Source of the DNA: Carya illinoinensis
Lineage: Eukaryota > Streptophyta > Magnoliopsida > Fagales > Juglandaceae
Assembly: GCF_018687715.1 (NCBI RefSeq)
Contig: NC_056766.1
Coordinates: 39,279,433 to 39,343,432 of the forward strand
DNA: 64,000 nucleotides
Reading direction: 5' to 3'
The stretch's first letter is position 1, and every line of letters starts with the position of its first letter. The notes under the pieces were generated by a model that ran no database searches, had not been told where the DNA came from, and saw only the letters and a program-made list of their open reading frames with translations. This document shows positions 1 to 13,402 of this stretch, one piece after another. The translations under genes were made by a program, and so were the position numbers.

Positions 1-470
1 TATGTTCATGTCTTTGGAAAATCTCCCAATGTATCCTTATGTATTTCTACAAACCCACCCCCATATGGGCCGCACACCTCATTCGAGCACCATCCTCCCC
101 AAACTGTGAATCTATAATGAACTTCCATAAGGCCTCCTTTTTGTGTTGGTACTTGCACACCCATGTACCCAACAAGGCTTAATTGAATTTCATCAAGTTG
201 CAAATCCCCAATCTAACCCTGGAAATTGGAGTACAAACAGTTGACCAATTAACCAGATGAAATTTGAACTCTTCTCCCAATTCACTCTACAAAAAGTCCT
301 GTTATAGCTTCTCAATACGGTTAGCAACCTTTGTGGGGAGTGCGAGCAAGGACAGAAAATAGGTGGGTAGGTTAGAAAGAGTACTTTGAATCCAAGTGGT
401 AGGCAAGTGAGCCTACCAACTTTCAGCAAATACAACCTCTTCCAAGAAGCCAATTTGCACTCCACCTTTT
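1..470 (-). mobile_element. LINE-1 reverse transcriptase 3' fragment
   Basis: Minus-strand translation gives the region that follows the catalytic core in plant LINE-1 reverse transcriptases. It includes a block like KLASWKRLYL, then a block like LTYPPIFCPCSHSP, and then GGWCSNEVCGPYGGG, which normally leads into the zf-RVT domain. The blocks lie in different frames, so the copy is decayed. It runs off the left edge of the window and sits in the NRDE2 intron in antisense. No polyA or target duplication can be seen because the 3' end is outside the window. Confidence 0.75.
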
Positions 471-683
471 ATTTTACCGATCATTTAATAAAAATATACC
501 TTCTTCAAGTTATAGAGGCATATAGATTGTTTTCTCAACATGCAGGAGGTTTTGAATTAGATTTCTTGAGATTTTAAAGTATCCTTTTTTTTCTTCTCTG
601 TTTTTTCATGTCATCGGTTTTAACTTCCTAGGGGCATGCTTGGGTCTCTTAATTTTTTTTTATGTGTTCTCTTTTTAATGCAG
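471..683 (+). other. NRDE2 intron end with acceptor
   Basis: T-rich sequence leads to the acceptor at 681-683 (CAG), directly before the first recognisable NRDE2 exon. No coding content is seen in the stretch itself. Confidence 0.6.
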
Positions 684-1309
684 GTTCACCAATCTGCAGA
701 GAAGCTTTCTCCAGATGCTGCAACCGTTCAGCTAGAACTTAGTCTTGTTGATATATTCCTCAGTCTTTGCAGGTTTGAGTGGCAGGCTGGCTACCTGGAG
801 TTGTCTACTGCTTTATTTCAGGCTGAAATCGAGTTTAGTTTGTTTTCTCCTTCTTTACTCCTGACTGAGCAGAGTAAAAGAAGACTGTTTGAGCACTTTT
901 GGAATAGTGATGGTGCCAGAGTTGGAGAAGATGGGGCCCTTGGTTGGTCAACATGGTTAGAAAAAGAGGAGGAGAATAGGCAAAAAATTGTCAAAGAGGT
1001 CTCATCTGATGATGAAAAAGGTGGTTGGACAGGTTGGTTGGAGCCTCTATCCAAAGATAAGGATGGTTCTGTAAATTTAGGAGATGCAGCCAATAATGGC
1101 TTGGCTGATGAGGAGCTTCAAGAGGAATTCGAGAATGAAGATATTGAGCAGGAGGATGAAACTGAAGCTTTGCTCAAGAAACTAGGCATTGATGTTGAAG
1201 CTGAGGCTAGTTGTGAGGTTAAAGACACTTCAACTTGGACTAGATGGTCAGAAGAAGAGTCATCAAGGGACTGTGATCAATGGATGCCTGTTCGTGGAAA
1301 ATCTGGTCT

Positions 1310-1345
<36 letters not shown>

Positions 1346-4300
1346 TACACATGCACACACACCCCCTTTCTATGTGCGTTTAGTGTTCTGTGGGACTGAA
1401 CGCAACAGAGCTTCACTATGATTATTATGCCTCATTTTGAAATTGAATATGACCATGAAACATCTGCAGGCTATCATAGTGATGGGACACCTGATAGAGA
1501 AGCAGATGAGCAACTTTTGAGAGTTATATTGTATGAAGACGTCAGTGAGTACTTGTTTTCATTAAGCTCAGGAGAGGCTCGCTTATCTCTAGTATACCAA
1601 TTCATTGATTTCTTTGGTGGAAAGATATCTCAATGGTAAGTTCTTTATGTATACCAGACCTATTTTCTTCATCTATTTTTGTTCCTATTCAGGCTTGATT
1701 TGTATTTGTTTATTTCCTTGCCATTATTGTTTTTATGTTCTCCCCAGAAAAATCAAATTATTTTTGCATATGAATTTAGTAACTTGTGAACTTTCTTGTC
1801 CCAGTTCTTAGAACTTTTCTAGGTAATATGTTAGACTAGAATGCTTGCTTCTGTTATGGGCCAAAATTTCCCACAAGGGCTCCCTAGTTTTGGTAAACAG
1901 CTAGAATAACAAACACTTGGCATAATTAAATGGTTTAAATGGGTTCAGGTTTGATTGTTACATTATTTTGCCGTTTGAAAGTTGGATTTGCTATAAAAGT
2001 TTTAAATTATTAGCAAGGTAAAAGAGAAGAAGGTTTAAATTCATATCAAGGGTGATACAAAGGAAGGAGATAAGAAAAAGAATACAGGTAGAACATTTCA
2101 AATTCATTCCTTATATCAAGGAAGGAGAAATTTGTATATCTGTGCCCAAAGGCAAGAAATGAAATTAGGGTTAGGGAAAAGATTGGGACTCTAATACCAT
2201 GTGGCAATCATATCATAAATGCAGAGAGCATATGAAAAGGTCAAGAGAGTCTGAATTTGTTAATTTTGCCTTTTGTATATTGCCTTTGTCTCATATTTTT
2301 TGTCCATTATTCTATTTTGGGACACTTAAAAAAAAATTATCCTATTTTGGGATTTTGTAAGATAAGGTCCGCTTTATAACATCAATGGATCAATTTTAAT
2401 AACTTTTCTTACTAGTTTGAAAAGTCTAAACTCGTTTTTTATTTATCTTTAAATTAATGCGGGTGCTTTTGGAATGTGCTAACTTTTTTTTTTTTTAAGA
2501 CAACACATTAAATGATGTCCTCTTAAAAAGTTGCATGTTTTAACGTGGATAAGCTATATGAGACATAAATTATTCTACTTTATGGCATACATTGACATTT
2601 AATAGCTCTCTTACCCATTTAAAATTTCTTCTAAGAATGAGTTGTTGACCTTCATCAGATATCAATTATTAATTAAGTCTTAATTCTCGTGACTGCATTG
2701 CCATGGACAAATGATCTAGATTGGCTATTATTGGAAGAAATATATTCTGAAATAACCCTCCAAGATCTTGGAAACTCTTGGTGAAATTTACAAAGCAAGC
2801 AGTCACAAGTTCTACTTCTCAAAACAGGACAAGATAATCAGTTTGGCACGTTGAGCTAATCCTTCTGTTTTGTTTGTCTTTTTGGAGGTGGAGTTGGAAA
2901 ACTTTTGTCTGGAGTCTTGATAAACATTGTATTCATTTAGGTGGTGTGGTTGGCACACTGGTAGATTGTGGTTGATAGTGACAGAGATTCTATAGTGACA
3001 TTCCTGCTGGTTGCTATATGTCTTCGATAGGTTGATTAGAAAATGAAGAAGAGAGGAATAGACATATGGTTTTCATTATAATTTGCGGTGCCTGATCTAT
3101 TTGTAAGCTATGATAATAGGTACCACGGAGATGGAATTTAGACACATCTTTTGAAATTCTGGAAAGGACACATCTAAATACAACACACTTGACTTGCCCA
3201 CATGCACGTGTGCAAGCACACACTACAGTTATGTTTATATTTGACTAGTGCTTGCTTTGTGTGAAACTTCACAAATGGTAGACAATTAATTAACTTTCAA
3301 ATTGCATGTCACCCGTATTAACATGCGCTTTTATAATTGGTGGACTAGTCTGTTTGTGTTCAAGAGTTTGTCACACGAATATCTATTTTTTCTTTTGATA
3401 AGTTGCACTCTTAAGTATCTATTGCTGCTACGTAGTTAGGACATTTTTTGTACTGAACATGGCTTTGCCTATTCTTTTTTTTGATAAGTAAACGGTAGTA
3501 TTAATCAATATACTATCTTTACTTATCCCAAAAAAAAAAAAAAAAAAGTTGCACTCCAATTTCTAATAGATGAAGTAGGATATTATAGTTTTTTAATCCT
3601 TTTTTATGTCACTTAATCCATTTCCTGCTAAGCTTGACATTAGACCGACTGGGAGTACTTAGCGGAATTTAAGGGAAATGATTTGCGTTCTGTAGTTTGA
3701 TTGAGAGCTAGAAATTATTTTCTAGTGTTTGGTTGCATCAAAAGCCATAGGCAGTAGTGGTTGTGGTGGGAAAAGCAGTAGAGTGAAGGGAGGAGGTGAA
3801 TGAGGTCATGGCGGTGGCAGGGAAGCTGGGGATGGGGAAAGAGGTGGTGGTGGCAGCAATGTTCCAGGGGTTGGTGGAGGGGGTCTAGGCTTGGTGCTGA
3901 AATTAAAATGTAACCTGTTTTCCGCCTCTTTAGGTATGATTTTCTGTTGAGTATGAGAATTTTTTCCTTGGATTAGCAATTTCACTTGCACCAATAGCTG
4001 GAAACTATGTAAACCGTTATCCTGAAAATGTTTAAGGTCAAAACAGAACAAAGCCTTACCAGTATTGCTAATACTCTCCAGAACCACTCAATAATAGCAC
4101 TTATAGAAGTCCATCTGATGAGCTGTTTCAGATGTGAACTGCACTGAGTTTACAAGAAAATATTCTAGTTGTCTATGAAAACCTCAGTCCTCTAGAACAG
4201 CCATTTAGTAGGCACCCCCCAATTTCATTCATAATTTCATATTTCAGCCCATTTGCTCATGATTTTGGTGATTCACATCTGTAATAAAAGCAACAATTGA

Positions 4301-7016
4301 CTCTAAAAATAAGAAGAGAAGGCTCTATGGTCTTAGATAAGTCATATTCGTCTTGAATGATTCCTGTTCTCCTATAAAGTAGCAAACAAAAGTGTTTTGC
4401 ATTTCACCTTCTCCATGCATAAGAATCGGATGGAGGCTGGGATCATGGGTTGAAACACCACTAACTGTTTGTAAATTGCTTATAAAAAAGGAAATTAGAA
4501 TTAAATTGAGGACTTCCTAGGTTTCTGTGTTCTTATGCATGCAGCTGAAAAGAAGTTAGTATTCTGTTTCCTATATGCTCTTTATCTTTAGATTAACAAA
4601 TTAGTGACATTTAATTTTCATTCCCCTGCCAGCATTTGCACAAACAGTTCTAGTTGGACTGACAAAATCCTCAGCTTAGAAGCATTGCCAAATTCGATGT
4701 TACAGCCTTTGAGATGGGTTCAGGATGCTTTAACCCAAACAGAGAGCGGTTCGAATAGTTTCAGTTTGGAAGTGCTTTTGGGCAGCTCCAATGAGATCTC
4801 TAGGACCGACAAGATGAAATTTCTTCGCAATGCTACTTTACTTTGTTTAAGTATTTTTCCGCGTAATTACATCCTGGTAGAAGCTGCTTTAGTTGCTGAA
4901 GAGCTATCTGTTACAAAAATGAATTCTTGTAGCAGTTCAGATACCCCGTGTCGAACCCTGGCGAAGGGTCTGTTAAAAAGTGATCGACAGGTATTCATCA
5001 TTATATTCCATCCATCTGCAAAAAATAAAATAAAAAAGTAAATAAAAAACAAAAAAATTAGTTTCTTTTCAGTTTTGACAGCCACTATGCTATTATTTCA
5101 CTGGGATTGCTGTACAACTTGTAGAAATACCAAAGTACTGAAGGGTTGAAGTACGTTGGTCTGTTTGGTGAGATTTCTTCTGAAGAAAGGGGTTTGAAGT
5201 TTTGTGTCAATTGTAAAACTGAGACCTTTATGAAATTTGATTATTTGTTCTTACTAGTAAGAAAAATAGACCCAATAGTGATGGGAATGCAAATCTAATT
5301 CTTTGCTTTGCAAATATTTCTCTTCTGCTTCATATCTTTGTAGTCTGTCTTGATTTAGTATGGATTTGCCTAGAATATTGATATATAAGTCCAACAGGTG
5401 AGTCTCTATACTTGGTTTATGTTTGTAGTCTCGTGTGATATCTTAATTACGTGTCATCAGTCAAATTGCTTTTTAGTTGGCTAGAGTGGTCTCAAAGTGT
5501 AATTTTTTTTTTTTAATTATCTGTGCTAATATTAATGTATTTTCTATAGCACTTGGCAGCTTTTATCCAAAATGATTGGTTATCTATTGCATGCTTGCTT
5601 ATTTGATCATGGTTGTACTAAATCCATCAGGAATCAGAGTAAACTTGATTTTCTATTACGTTTATGACTTCCTGTGCAAGTTAGCTTTTGTTTCTTGCTA
5701 AGTACAAAAATTTGAACAGAAGGCATATTAAGCATTTATGAACCAAACAACCTTTCAACTAAAAAAAGAAGTTACTTTCCTAAAATTTAGCCTTTTTGAT
5801 GTCCTTGGAGCTAAGATTAGTGTGAATGAAGTGGAAGGCACACTTTGTTCAGTATTTAAATGATCTCTCTTAATATTTCGTGAAGTTGTTACATCAGGGA
5901 CTCAGAATAAGAACCTAGATTTTTTTTTTTTTTTTTTTTTTAATTTTTTTATAAACCAAATAATTCTCATCCCACCCTAGTGTTGTGGTCCAAGCATTGC
6001 AATATCAGAGGCATGATTTAATTTGGGTGCTATAATTTTATATCCTAATTTATGTACGGGACAAATTATACAAGTTTGGATCGAGGGATGAATTATCCTT
6101 TTTTTCTGTTTGTATTTTGTTAAAAATTCAAACTGAGGTGGCTATGTCTAATTGAAACTGATTGCTGTATGAGTCTCTCAGTTTCAGTATGATTCTCTAA
6201 AGAGAGAATCATGTTGCGCTTTAATGCCACGTGGAATTTGGTTTTACTTGGTCTGCTTGAGTATTTTGGTTATCTGTGAGTGTGACAATATTTATTAATT
6301 TGTCAATTTTTGGTCTTTTTTGGGTTAGGATGTGTTGCTATGTGGAGTTTATGCACGAAGAGAGGCTGTTTATGGGAATATTGATCATGCGAGACGAGTC
6401 TTTGACATGGCACTGGCATTAATTGAAGGGCTTCCAGTGGTATGGTCTCTTTTGTTTGTGGCAGAAAGCAAATTCTAGTCTACTGTGCTACTACAAAAGC
6501 TGAATTTTCGTTGTGCCAAAAAATGATTTTTCTTTTTTGGGTTTGTAGAATAATTAGATTATTTTTCTGATCTTTGTAGCACGCGTTTATCGATAGCAAA
6601 CTAAGTCTGGTTTTGGACAGGTTGTACTTGCCGGTCTTGCCTACTAGTTTTCCCACTAGGCTACATACATCTTGAAATGCAACTTTTATCCTTATGCTTT
6701 TCTAGGTTCCTACTAATTTGCATGTTAGCATTCTGAGTAAATAGAGTTGATTCAGACTGAAGCCTATTGTTTATATGCATTTGGCTGATAATTTGCCATG
6801 CGACTACAAGCTAGCATGTTGTGCTAGGCCAAAAATTATGTACAATGCTGCCAGTTAGACTTGAAGAAAGTATTATGTTATCTAAGGGGGAGACCATTAG
6901 CTATGGTAAAAGTTCTGTCAATGTATATACCTATCTGTTTGTGTGTATTCTATTTTTGCGCCCCAACTCATATTATGTATATTTTACCATGATTACATAG
7001 AGGGTTTGGTCCTTAT

Positions 7017-7048
<32 letters not shown>

Positions 7049-10000
7049 ATAAGAGGGTTTGGTCCCGAGAATTAGCCAGTCAATTTAATGGGTTGCTTAG
7101 TGGTCTGTTTCTGAAACATCTCTGCCCTATTTGGTACTTTGGTATTTTTTTTTTCTCCTGAACCAAGTGTATTCATAATTATGACTCAGATATTGCTTTT
7201 TCATTTTGTTTCTATCTGGATATTCTTTTCATTTTACGATGTCACATTAAGATAGTGCAAGTTGTTCATTGCAAAATTGGAAATTACACATTAAAGTTGA
7301 CATCCGAATTTCTTTCATGGATTTTGGTTTTGTAAGTTATGATTCGGTTTTTTGGTGTGTAAGCTATCAGGATAAGATATTGTATTAACTTTATTTTATT
7401 TAATGGAACAGGAACTACGGTCTAGTGCTCCTCTTCTTTATCACTGGTATGCCGAGGCAGAGCTTGCCAATAGTGGCGACTCATCATTTCGTGCGCTGCA
7501 CATTTTGTCGTGCTTAGGAATTGGTGCAACATACAGTCCCTTTAAAGGACAACCATCAAGTTTGCAACTTCTGAAAGCACGCCAAGGGTTTAAAGATAAA
7601 ATAAGAATGGTAAGATCTGCTTGGGCACGTGGTCTTGTAGATGATCCGTCCATTGCTCTCATATGTTCAGCAGCTTTATTTGAGGAGTTGACCTCTGGAT
7701 GGGCTGTTGGTATTGAAGTGTTAGACCAAGCTTTTACGATCGTGCTTCCAGGTTATTTTTGTTTGCTTTGCACTTTATTGCCTCCTTTTCTATCTCTTGT
7801 CATTTTCTTTCATAGTTAAATATATATGTTTTTCTCTGGTGAGAGTTAAAAAGGTGTGTTGCTTCATTTGCTTCTGTCAGTTTCTTATTCCTCATCATAG
7901 TTCTGGCTTCATGTTTAGCAATTAATGCTTTGACACCTCATATTTTGTGGTTAAAAACTTCCCTTCAGGATTTGGCTCAAGTGATTATTGGTAGGGCTAG
8001 AAGGAAATCTTTTCCTTTTTTTTTTTTTGCTTAAAATCAAGAGAATGAGAAAGAGGTAACAAGGAAAAGAGAAGGTTTGATTTTTGTTTTGATGATTCAA
8101 ATGGAAAGAAACTCCTTTTGGGTCGGAGTATGAGGCATGGAAGAATAGTGCAAATCTTAGTAAGTAGGACTGTGAACATAAAGCAAATGCAAAATGAAAA
8201 AATGCAAAAGTTATTGTTCTTTTTGTGCTATAAGTTTGAAATATGCATGATTAAAATATTGACTTACACTACTACAGAGCACAAGTAATAATTAGTCTTA
8301 TGTTTAGTTTTATTACAACTGTTCTCTCAAGTAAAATGAGATTGATTTTGTTGAACGTTTGGTGTCGTATTTAATTGACTGTCATCATCACCCGTGGGAT
8401 TAATTTTATTCATATAAAGGATCTAGACATTCTGTCCCGCTATAATTCAATTTATCAAGACTTGTTGCTTTATCACGAATATTGCAAATTACAGAAAGAA
8501 GAAGCCACAGTTATCAGCTCGAGTATTTGTTCAACTATTATGTGAGGATGCTTCAGAGACATCATGAGCAATCAAGCTTATCAAAAGCCTGGGAGTCGAT
8601 CTCTCGGGGGCTGCAAATATATCCTTTCAGCCCAGAACTTTTTGGAGCGTTGGTGGAGATTGGCCTTATTTACACAACGTCCAATAAGCTACGGTTGATG
8701 TTTGACAACTTCTGTCACAAGTAAGGACTTTCATCCATATGTCTGTATGATTGTTAAGTCATTCTTTACAATTCACAATTAATACTATATGTTAGAAAAT
8801 TTTATGAAAATACATTTATGTAAAGATTTTAGAGCTCTAAGCCTCCCAACTCCTTAGCTTGAATATGTTATTGGCCAAAAGATTACAACCAGGGGCCCCA
8901 TATCCCTATTAATATTATATTATTACTTTATCATCATCATTTCCTGCTATGAATGTGAAAAAAAGATATTTCCCATATTTTAGTGAGAAGTCTTATATGT
9001 TTCTAAATTATAGTTTATTTGTGAACTTTTTCGTGCTTTTTTAAATGTGAACTATTTTTCAGGAGGAATTAGCCTTTTTAGTGATTTTCTACGTCTAAAT
9101 CTGTTGTGCAATCCATGGGATTCATACAAGTTAATGGCATCGAAATTCTAATGTTGGTCCAATTATTTTTGACAAATAAAGACTGTAGAAGAGTATATGT
9201 CTGTCCCAATTATGGTAATTTTTTCATGAAGTGGCTGCTCTCAAGACTCAAGCTCATGCACTTGTGTACTTCACAAGCCAAGACCTTTACCAATGGATCA
9301 GAAAATAAATTATTCATGCATTTAGTTCACAATTTGACCAGTATGCATGTCGCATTGTCGAGATTCAATCTGTTATTGCATGTCATTCCATAATGTTTGT
9401 TTAATCTCTCCATTGGCATCATTGAATGTTCTCAGGAAACCATCTGTGATTGTTTGGATTTTTGCTCTGTTGTTTGAGATGAGTAGAGGAAGTTCCCAGC
9501 ATCGGATCCATGGTTTGTTTGAAAGGGCACTGGCAAATGATAACTTGCGTAACTCAGTTGTACTTTGGCGTTGCTATATTGCATATGAGATTAATATTGC
9601 CTGCAACCCTTCTGCTGCCAGGCGAATTTTCTTCCGAGCTATCCATGCCTGCCCATGGTAAGGATTATATGAGTTAATATGGTCCTTTTCAGCAAAATTT
9701 ATTTTTCTTCACTTTTAAGGCAAAAGAGTAATCTAGAATTTCAAGTCTCATGACACTCTGAAAGACACCAATACTTTGCTCTTGTGGCTTTGGATTTCCC
9801 CTTCCCCCCTTTTCCCGCTTCCAGTAATCGTCTTTCTGTATCAAAGGCATCTTGAAAAATGATATTTTCTTGCAGCTTAAATTCTGGGCAAACAAGGGCT
9901 TACCCTGCTACATTCTATGATGTAATATGTTTGCCTACAAATGAAAACCATGATCCTAAGCAAACCCTAGGCCCCATCCACATGAATAAACCCTAGTCAA

Positions 10001-10408
10001 CCTGTAGGATTACACGGTCTAGCCTTATATATTAGTTACTTTATAATAATAGTTCACCTGCAAATCTCTGGTATTAGTTGGGATGCTGTTCTTGGACATC
10101 CGGTACTAAATAAAAAAATAGTTCACCTACAAATGAATACTTCGAATTGAAAATCTCTCGTCACATAAAAGAGCATATACTCAACTTCAGAGCCAGTTTA
10201 GAGATGCATGTTGCTTGCTTTTCTGTTAATTGTTTTATTCTATGTAACTGTCAGGTCTAAAAGGCTATGGCTGGATGGTTTTCTCAAGTTGAACAGCATT
10301 TTAACTGCAAAAGAGCTATCAGATCTCCAAGAAGTGATGCGGGATAAGGAATTGAATCTGAGGACTGACATTTATGAGATCCTTTTGCAAGATGAGCCCG
10401 TACAATGA
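684..10408 (+). CDS. NRDE2: NRDE2-like nuclear RNA-surveillance protein, 3' part
   Basis: Eight exons join with consistent phase: 684-1305, 1470-1635, 4633-4990, 6329-6439, 7412-7751, 8495-8720, 9436-9657 and 10255-10408. They give 2,199 nt, or 732 residues plus stop. Each intron has GT and AG ends. The N-terminal part lies upstream of the window; plant NRDE2 is usually well over 1,000 residues. Recognisable blocks are LSLVDIFLSLCRFEWQAGY, RLFEHFWNSDGARVGE, EALGWS-type WSTWLEKEEENRQ, EYLFSLSSGEARLSL with QFIDFFGGKISQ, and TPR/HAT-like helices near the end (LWRCYIAYEI, ARRIFFRAIHACPW). An acidic linker precedes the WTRWSEEE segment. In other eukaryotes NRDE2 acts in the nucleus with the MTR4 helicase and in RNAi or exosome control; the plant role is inferred. 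No internal stop or frameshift is visible, so this is probably functional. It is convergent with the KAI2-like pseudogene. Confidence 0.93.
1306..1469 (+). repeat. Short NRDE2 intron with CT and CA microsatellites at the donor
   Basis: This 164-nt intron starts with GTCTCTCTC and runs straight into a (CT)n tract and then a (CA)n tract (about 1306-1360). The acceptor at 1468-1469 follows CATCTGC. Joining 1305 to 1470 keeps frame and gives GKSGYHSDGT, so the splice is well supported. Reading through it instead stays open only to a stop at 1421. Confidence 0.7.
1636..4632 (+). other. Large NRDE2 intron, 3.0 kb
   Basis: AT-rich intron sequence without coding signal. It contains a SINE-like insertion (3411-3545) and a G-rich stretch near 3785-3895. 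Short open frames here, such as a proline-rich minus-strand one at 3806-4087, show no domain and are not called. Confidence 0.7.
3400..3556 (+). mobile_element. Short SINE-like retroposon with 11-bp target duplication
   Basis: About 135 bp (3411-3545) ends in a polyA run of about 17. It is flanked by direct copies of AAGTTGCACTC at 3400-3410 and 3546-3556, the signature of LINE-mediated insertion. The 3' part carries TTTACTTATCCC just before the A-run. I see no clear RNA polymerase III A/B boxes, so it may be a 5'-truncated SINE or LINE tail. Confidence 0.6.
4991..10254 (+). other. Remaining NRDE2 introns
   Basis: Introns at 4991-6328, 6440-7411, 7752-8494, 8721-9435 and 9658-10254 are T-rich and non-coding. 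Apart from poly-T and poly-A runs (for example 5923-5940) and the small retroposition scar near 7013-7046, I recognise nothing in them. Confidence 0.65.
6995..7065 (+). mobile_element. PolyA retroposition scar with target duplication
   Basis: The sequence ACATAGAGGGTTTGGTCC at 6995-7012 recurs, with one extra A, at 7047-7065. Between the copies are only TTATC and about 29 A. This is what a retroposon truncated almost to its tail would leave. TTATC also precedes the A-run of the 3.4-kb insertion, hinting at the same source family. Confidence 0.55.
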
Positions 10409-10689
10409 CATGGATCCATCCTTGTAACCGGAGCAAATGAAATGAAATGGAAAAAGAAAATTGTATGGATTCAAGATGTGCAATTATGGATTTTGCATGC
10501 TTACTGGCATGGAAGAAAAAAAAAATGTATCCCGTCCTTTATTTTCAGAATGCCATTGAAAATTATGAGTTTTGTGTATAATCTCTCCATCAATCAAGTC
10601 TAAAGAAGAAATTAAGTCCATTCATGTGGTTTCTAGTACCAACGACGGATTACTCCATAAGACTAACAAAAGGAACCACCCCATGTATA
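10409..10689 (+). other. NRDE2 3' flank / probable 3' UTR
   Basis: About 280 bp separate the NRDE2 stop from the end of the KAI2-like pseudogene on the other strand. It should hold the NRDE2 3' UTR and polyadenylation region. No single clear AATAAA-type signal is identified. Confidence 0.4.
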
Positions 10690-11157
10690 TCATACTGTCA
10701 GCTCTGAAATACCATAACGAATGTGCTTGAGAAGCATCGGAATCAAAACCTCTGGCGAGCCAAGCTGTGGCAGATGACCTTATGTGGATGTTATTTCCAC
10801 GATGGACTTGGTGCCAAGATTCCGATGCAAGTATTTCGACACGGCGATTGGCACAGACAAGTCCCTGATGCTTTGTATTATGTGGCAAGGCACGGTGACA
10901 AGGCCTAGTACATGTCTCGTGTCGCCGAGAAATATGGTGCGGGCCAAGCTCAAGGCTATGTCCGGTCTCATATTGAACAGGGTTCTGCAGAATTCTTGGA
11001 CAGCCACCAAGTCCATGTCTCCCCCCCTCCCCCCGGGCAAACAACCAGTGGGGCATACCCAGAACACCATGCCTCGTAATTTGAGAGAACCCCTTTGAAT
11101 ATTTGATTAAGATCTTCTCTCTTGAAGCCTCCATGGTAATCGACATCATTCAACATC

Positions 11158-11911
11158 CTATCACAAGGACAAATAAAAAATTTAAGATGAAGTTCAAAAT
11201 TACTCTCACTCAAATTGACAGGGTTACAAGTTGCAACAAATTGATCAAACATAAAAAGGAGAAAAAGCACCACCAGCATGAACTATGTAAGCTGGTCGAG
11301 TTATGTTGAGAAATAATGTTGATTGGCTTGCCTTTTATCATCGTCTAGCAGGCACATATTTGTGGACTCCACTTGCCACGTCAGCATTTATATTAAAAAT
11401 AAAAAATAAAAAGCAAACCAGCAGAAATTACATTTCAAGCTCGATGGATAGCAGCGGGAAATACAATTAGAGGCAGAGTATTGCAGATCTCCTCTCTTGT
11501 ACCTTTCAACCTTCAGTTCTCATAAAAAGTGTTCAAGCTTAGTAGATGAAATCAGATCTCTTCTCGGCTCAAGAGGCAGAAAATTGACAAAATAAAAGCT
11601 AACCAAGGAGGTAATCTTCTCAGATCTAATATTTAGAAAATTTTTTTGTATATTTCTGTCTCTAGATTTTTAATACTTACCAATGAAGTATTTCTATGGA
11701 GTAAGAAGGCTGGAGAAGTAAATATAGAAGGAAAATGAAGGAGAAGAAGAGCATTGAGGAGGCCTTCATAAGGCTGTTCTCATTTTAGTTCGAGAGGGGG
11801 AAAACATAAAGAGGTAGTAGATTCAAGATCAAGAATGGTTTTAATTTTTTCTGATTATTTTAGTCACTAAAATCAAATAAATGAGAAGGTAAATAGGGTT
11901 CTGAAAAATTT

Positions 11912-11999
<88 letters not shown>

Positions 12000-13402
12000 G
12001 GGTAATGGAAGAGAAGGCAACACTTTCATACGTATCCATCGTAGATTTTGTGTAGCTTGTAGTGAAAGGAATTGAATTTCCTTCTAAGCTGGTTTGTAAC
12101 TGTTGTCTGATGATTATTCCTCTCTCATTTTATGATAAAATCAGCCTAAACACCACAATATAAACATGACATATTATATTATTTAAACTATAATTGCAGA
12201 AGCAAAATGTATCACTACCAAGAAAATATACACTGTTTTTTTTTTCTAACTTTAATGTTTTTAAAAAAATTAGATGGAGTTAAAAGGAAATTCTAATAAA
12301 AAATTTGGCAACACACGGCAAAAGACCTGATGTGTTGTAGTGAGTAAATAAAGGTCCAGTAAGGAGGTAAATAAACAAAGGTACATCAGCCAATGATTTG
12401 TCAATTCAATGCAACATAGAACGTAAAGAACAATTCATAAATTTACTAATAGCCCAAGATTATTTAGAGTGACAATGACTTAATACAAGCAAAACAATAC
12501 TAATTAAAACAATAAAGGCGGATAGATCATAATGACCACATATTTTGCTTTATTTTTTCCAAGCCAAGACATGCATTTGAATCATCATGTCTACTAGCTT
12601 TAATTGATCTTCTAAAGTAGAAACAACTCAGCATAAGATGAAGGAGGGACACCTGACATAATAAATGTTGTTTATAACTGGAACATAAATTACCTTTCTA
12701 TTAAGGCCAGTTGACTCAAATATAGTGCCATCTCCTGCATAAAGAAGCCCCTAAAAACAATGAAAGTGTTGGTAAGACAAATTAGAAGTAAAGTTGTGTG
12801 ATGCATGATGTACCATTTGGGCGTTTACTCTCGTGTGTGCATGCATCTTGCTTTCATTCTTGACAACCACCCACTTGCTTTCATTGTTGATGTAGTTTTA
12901 TTTGGAATTGTGTAGATGGAAAAAGAGAAAGAAGACGCATCCCGCATAACACCTCCTACCACTAATCCATCAACCACAGTATTGTACACCTCCTTCAACA
13001 GTTGGCGTGTGTTTATTTTATGTGTAGTCATTGGCCACTTGGGTTGATTAACATTATGTTACTACATATTAGGACATATCATGACCACTTTATTCAGGCA
13101 TTTCAAACTACATGCCAAGTTATTACGGTCCAATGCCTCATGCGAGGATAACTATAACAACAGCCATGGAACTCTACTTCCGCTGCTGCGTCAAGTACTA
13201 CTGCCTTGAGTATTTTCGCTACTTTGCATAGTTCCACCATACCAATGATGGGACCTCCTTTAACTGCCTACCCATATCTATGGATTAATCATATGATTAT
13301 TTCTTGGAATATATATTGTAGTTAGTGTGTTTTAATTTTTTTTTTTCTATACAATATTTGGTTTAAGTATTTATGTTAAATTTTTATTTGAAAAACTGCA
13401 GC
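11158..13402. other. Pseudogene intron, non-coding part
   Basis: AT-rich sequence inside the KAI2-like intron. It holds a long (GA)n microsatellite at about 11919-11996 and otherwise shows no gene or repeat that I recognise. Confidence 0.6.
11919..11996. repeat. (GA)n microsatellite
   Basis: About 78 bp of uninterrupted GA dinucleotide, long enough to be highly variable between individuals. Confidence 0.95.

Noticed and set aside
10784..11098. 104-codon plus-strand open frame
   Set aside because: Antisense of KAI2-like exon 2; the conserved residues are on the minus strand.
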